Positions 5,294 through 6,135 of a stretch of 6,135 nt of DNA are shown in pieces. Where the stretch lies: NCBI GenBank assembly GCA_937895775.1, contig CALBLD010000022.1, positions 1 through 6,135 on the forward strand. The letters run 5' to 3'. The position numbers were made by a program, and so were the translations under genes. Below the pieces are notes generated by a model. It was not told where the DNA came from. It searched no databases and saw only the letters and a program-made list of their open reading frames with translations. Positions within the stretch are counted from its first letter, which is position 1. Each line of letters begins with the position of its first letter. This stretch comes from an uncultured Clostridia bacterium. Its GTDB lineage: Bacteria; Bacillota; Clostridia; Oscillospirales; CAG-272.

Positions 5294-6135
5294 ATGGCGG
5301 CATCCCGCAGATCAATTTCACTGAAAAGCTTTATACTTCTTGTCCTGCTTGCCTCTCTTTTGCTTGTCGGCAGTCTGTTTGCCGCACTTTATTTCAGCGG
5401 TCTGCGCTGGCTGTCATATAAAACGGACGAACACGGAACGGTCAGATTCGTCGGCAGGGTTGACAGAAACGGCGATCCCGTAAGCGGGAAGGTCTATTAT
5501 CCCGACGGGAGCAGTGCAAAACTCAGTTACGAGGGCGAAACGCTCACATACAGCGACGGAAGCAGCATAAAGGGCAGGATCGTGAAGCTCGATTACGGCT
5601 CGGGCAAGGTCTATCGCGGCGAGATCACCGCGATGCTCCGCGACGGAGACGGCGCACTTTCGCTTGAAGGCGGCGATCTTTACGAGGGCAGTTTCGCATA
5701 CGACGAATTTTCGGGCAAGGGCGTTTATTATTACGAAAACGGCGACGTTTACGCAGGCGAGTTCAAAAACGGAGTCAAATGGGGAAACGGAACCTACAAA
5801 TGGGCAACCGAAGACGACAAATGCGACATCTATGTCGGCAGTTTCAAAAACAATCTCCGTGACGGAAGCGGCAAATACACCTATGCGGACGGAACGGTCT
5901 ACGAGGGCGAGTACAAAAACGATGCAAAAAACGGCAAGGGCAAGATAACCTTTGCGAGCGGTGCGGTCTATGAGGGAGAGTTCAAAAACGATCTGCGGAG
6001 CGGAAAAGGCAAATACGTTTTCGCAAACGGAGACGTTTACGAGGGCGACTTTTACATGAACTCGATCACCGGTTACGGCAGTTATCACTGGGCTGACGGC
6101 GAAAGAGCCGACTACACCGGCTACTTCGAAAACGG
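5294..6135 (+). CDS. Membrane-anchored MORN-repeat protein (3' end outside window)
   Basis: Open from ATG at 5294 to the right edge: 280 residues and two extra bases. AAAGGA at 5280-5285 lies 8 nt before the ATG. Residues 13-34 form one membrane segment with basic residues before it (RR at 5-6), so the remainder is probably outside the cytoplasm. Residues 45-105 hold degenerate glycine/tyrosine-rich repeats. From residue 107 regular MORN repeats follow, each starting Y-x-G at 107, 130, 153, 180, 203, 226, 249 and 274, with a core like YEGEFKND..GKGKY. MORN repeats form extended beta-hairpin arrays that bind lipids or proteins in eukaryotes; their role in bacterial membrane proteins is mostly unknown. 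No catalytic domain is visible, though one could follow beyond the window. It lies 32 bp after the two-segment membrane protein and is probably part of the same operon. Confidence 0.92.
   Translation, partial: MAASRRSISLKSFILLVLLASLLLVGSLFAALYFSGLRWLSYKTDEHGTVRFVGRVDRNGDPVSGKVYYPDGSSAKLSYEGETLTYSDGSSIKGRIVKLDYGSGKVYRGEITAMLRDGDGALSLEGGDLYEGSFAYDEFSGKGVYYYENGDVYAGEFKNGVKWGNGTYKWATEDDKCDIYVGSFKNNLRDGSGKYTYADGTVYEGEYKNDAKNGKGKITFASGAVYEGEFKNDLRSGKGKYVFANGDVYEGDFYMNSITGYGSYHWADGERADYTGYFEN
5612..6135 (+). repeat. Array of at least eight MORN repeats within the coding sequence
   Basis: Protein-level repeat with spacing 23, 23, 27, 23, 23, 23 and 25 residues between successive Y-x-G starts. The 27-residue unit has an acidic insert (TEDDKCD) and the 25-residue unit has extra residues around GERAD. 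DNA copies have diverged, so this is an old array, not a recent tandem duplication. The last unit is cut by the window edge. Confidence 0.88.

Noticed and set aside
5414..6088. 224-residue - strand open frame opposite the MORN gene
   Set aside because: Its repetitive Val/Ala-rich protein simply mirrors the MORN repeats on the other strand.

Overview
The window looks like chromosomal DNA of an anaerobic, spore-forming Clostridia bacterium, probably a gut member of the Oscillospiraceae/Ruminococcaceae. This is inferred from AGGAGG-type ribosome binding sites, moderately GC-rich coding DNA with AT-rich spacers, a SpoIIQ-like engulfment protein behind a sigma-F-like promoter, and a bile-salt-hydrolase-type enzyme. 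No rRNA, tRNA, CRISPR array, insertion sequence or phage gene was seen.

Region 1 (1-2817, + strand) is a copper-efflux operon. It holds the 3' part of a CsoR-family copper-sensing repressor, then an 828-residue P1B-1 Cu(I)-exporting ATPase (CopA) whose C-terminus carries a CopZ-like metallochaperone domain. The CopA-CopZ junction is unusual. It has two A6 tracts, a stop codon one frame away, and a strong ribosome binding site plus in-frame ATG at the start of the CopZ part. It looks like a copA-copZ gene pair joined by a one-base change, with CopZ probably still made on its own.

Region 2 (2818-4562, - strand, convergent with region 1) holds two genes. Upstream is a SpoIIQ-like M23-fold protein (217 aa), preceded by a sigma-F-like promoter and followed by a strong hairpin terminator. 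Downstream is a choloylglycine/bile salt hydrolase (325 aa), whose start is best placed at a GTG so that the catalytic cysteine is residue 2. A second hairpin separates the hydrolase from copA and probably ends both transcripts.

Region 3 (4563-6135, + strand, divergent from region 2) begins with an AT-rich 198-bp spacer carrying a consensus TATAAT box. Next come an uncharacterised 166-residue protein with two membrane segments and, 32 bp later, a membrane-anchored protein with at least eight MORN repeats that runs off the right edge. These two probably form one transcript encoding membrane proteins of unknown role, and they are the least explained part of the window.
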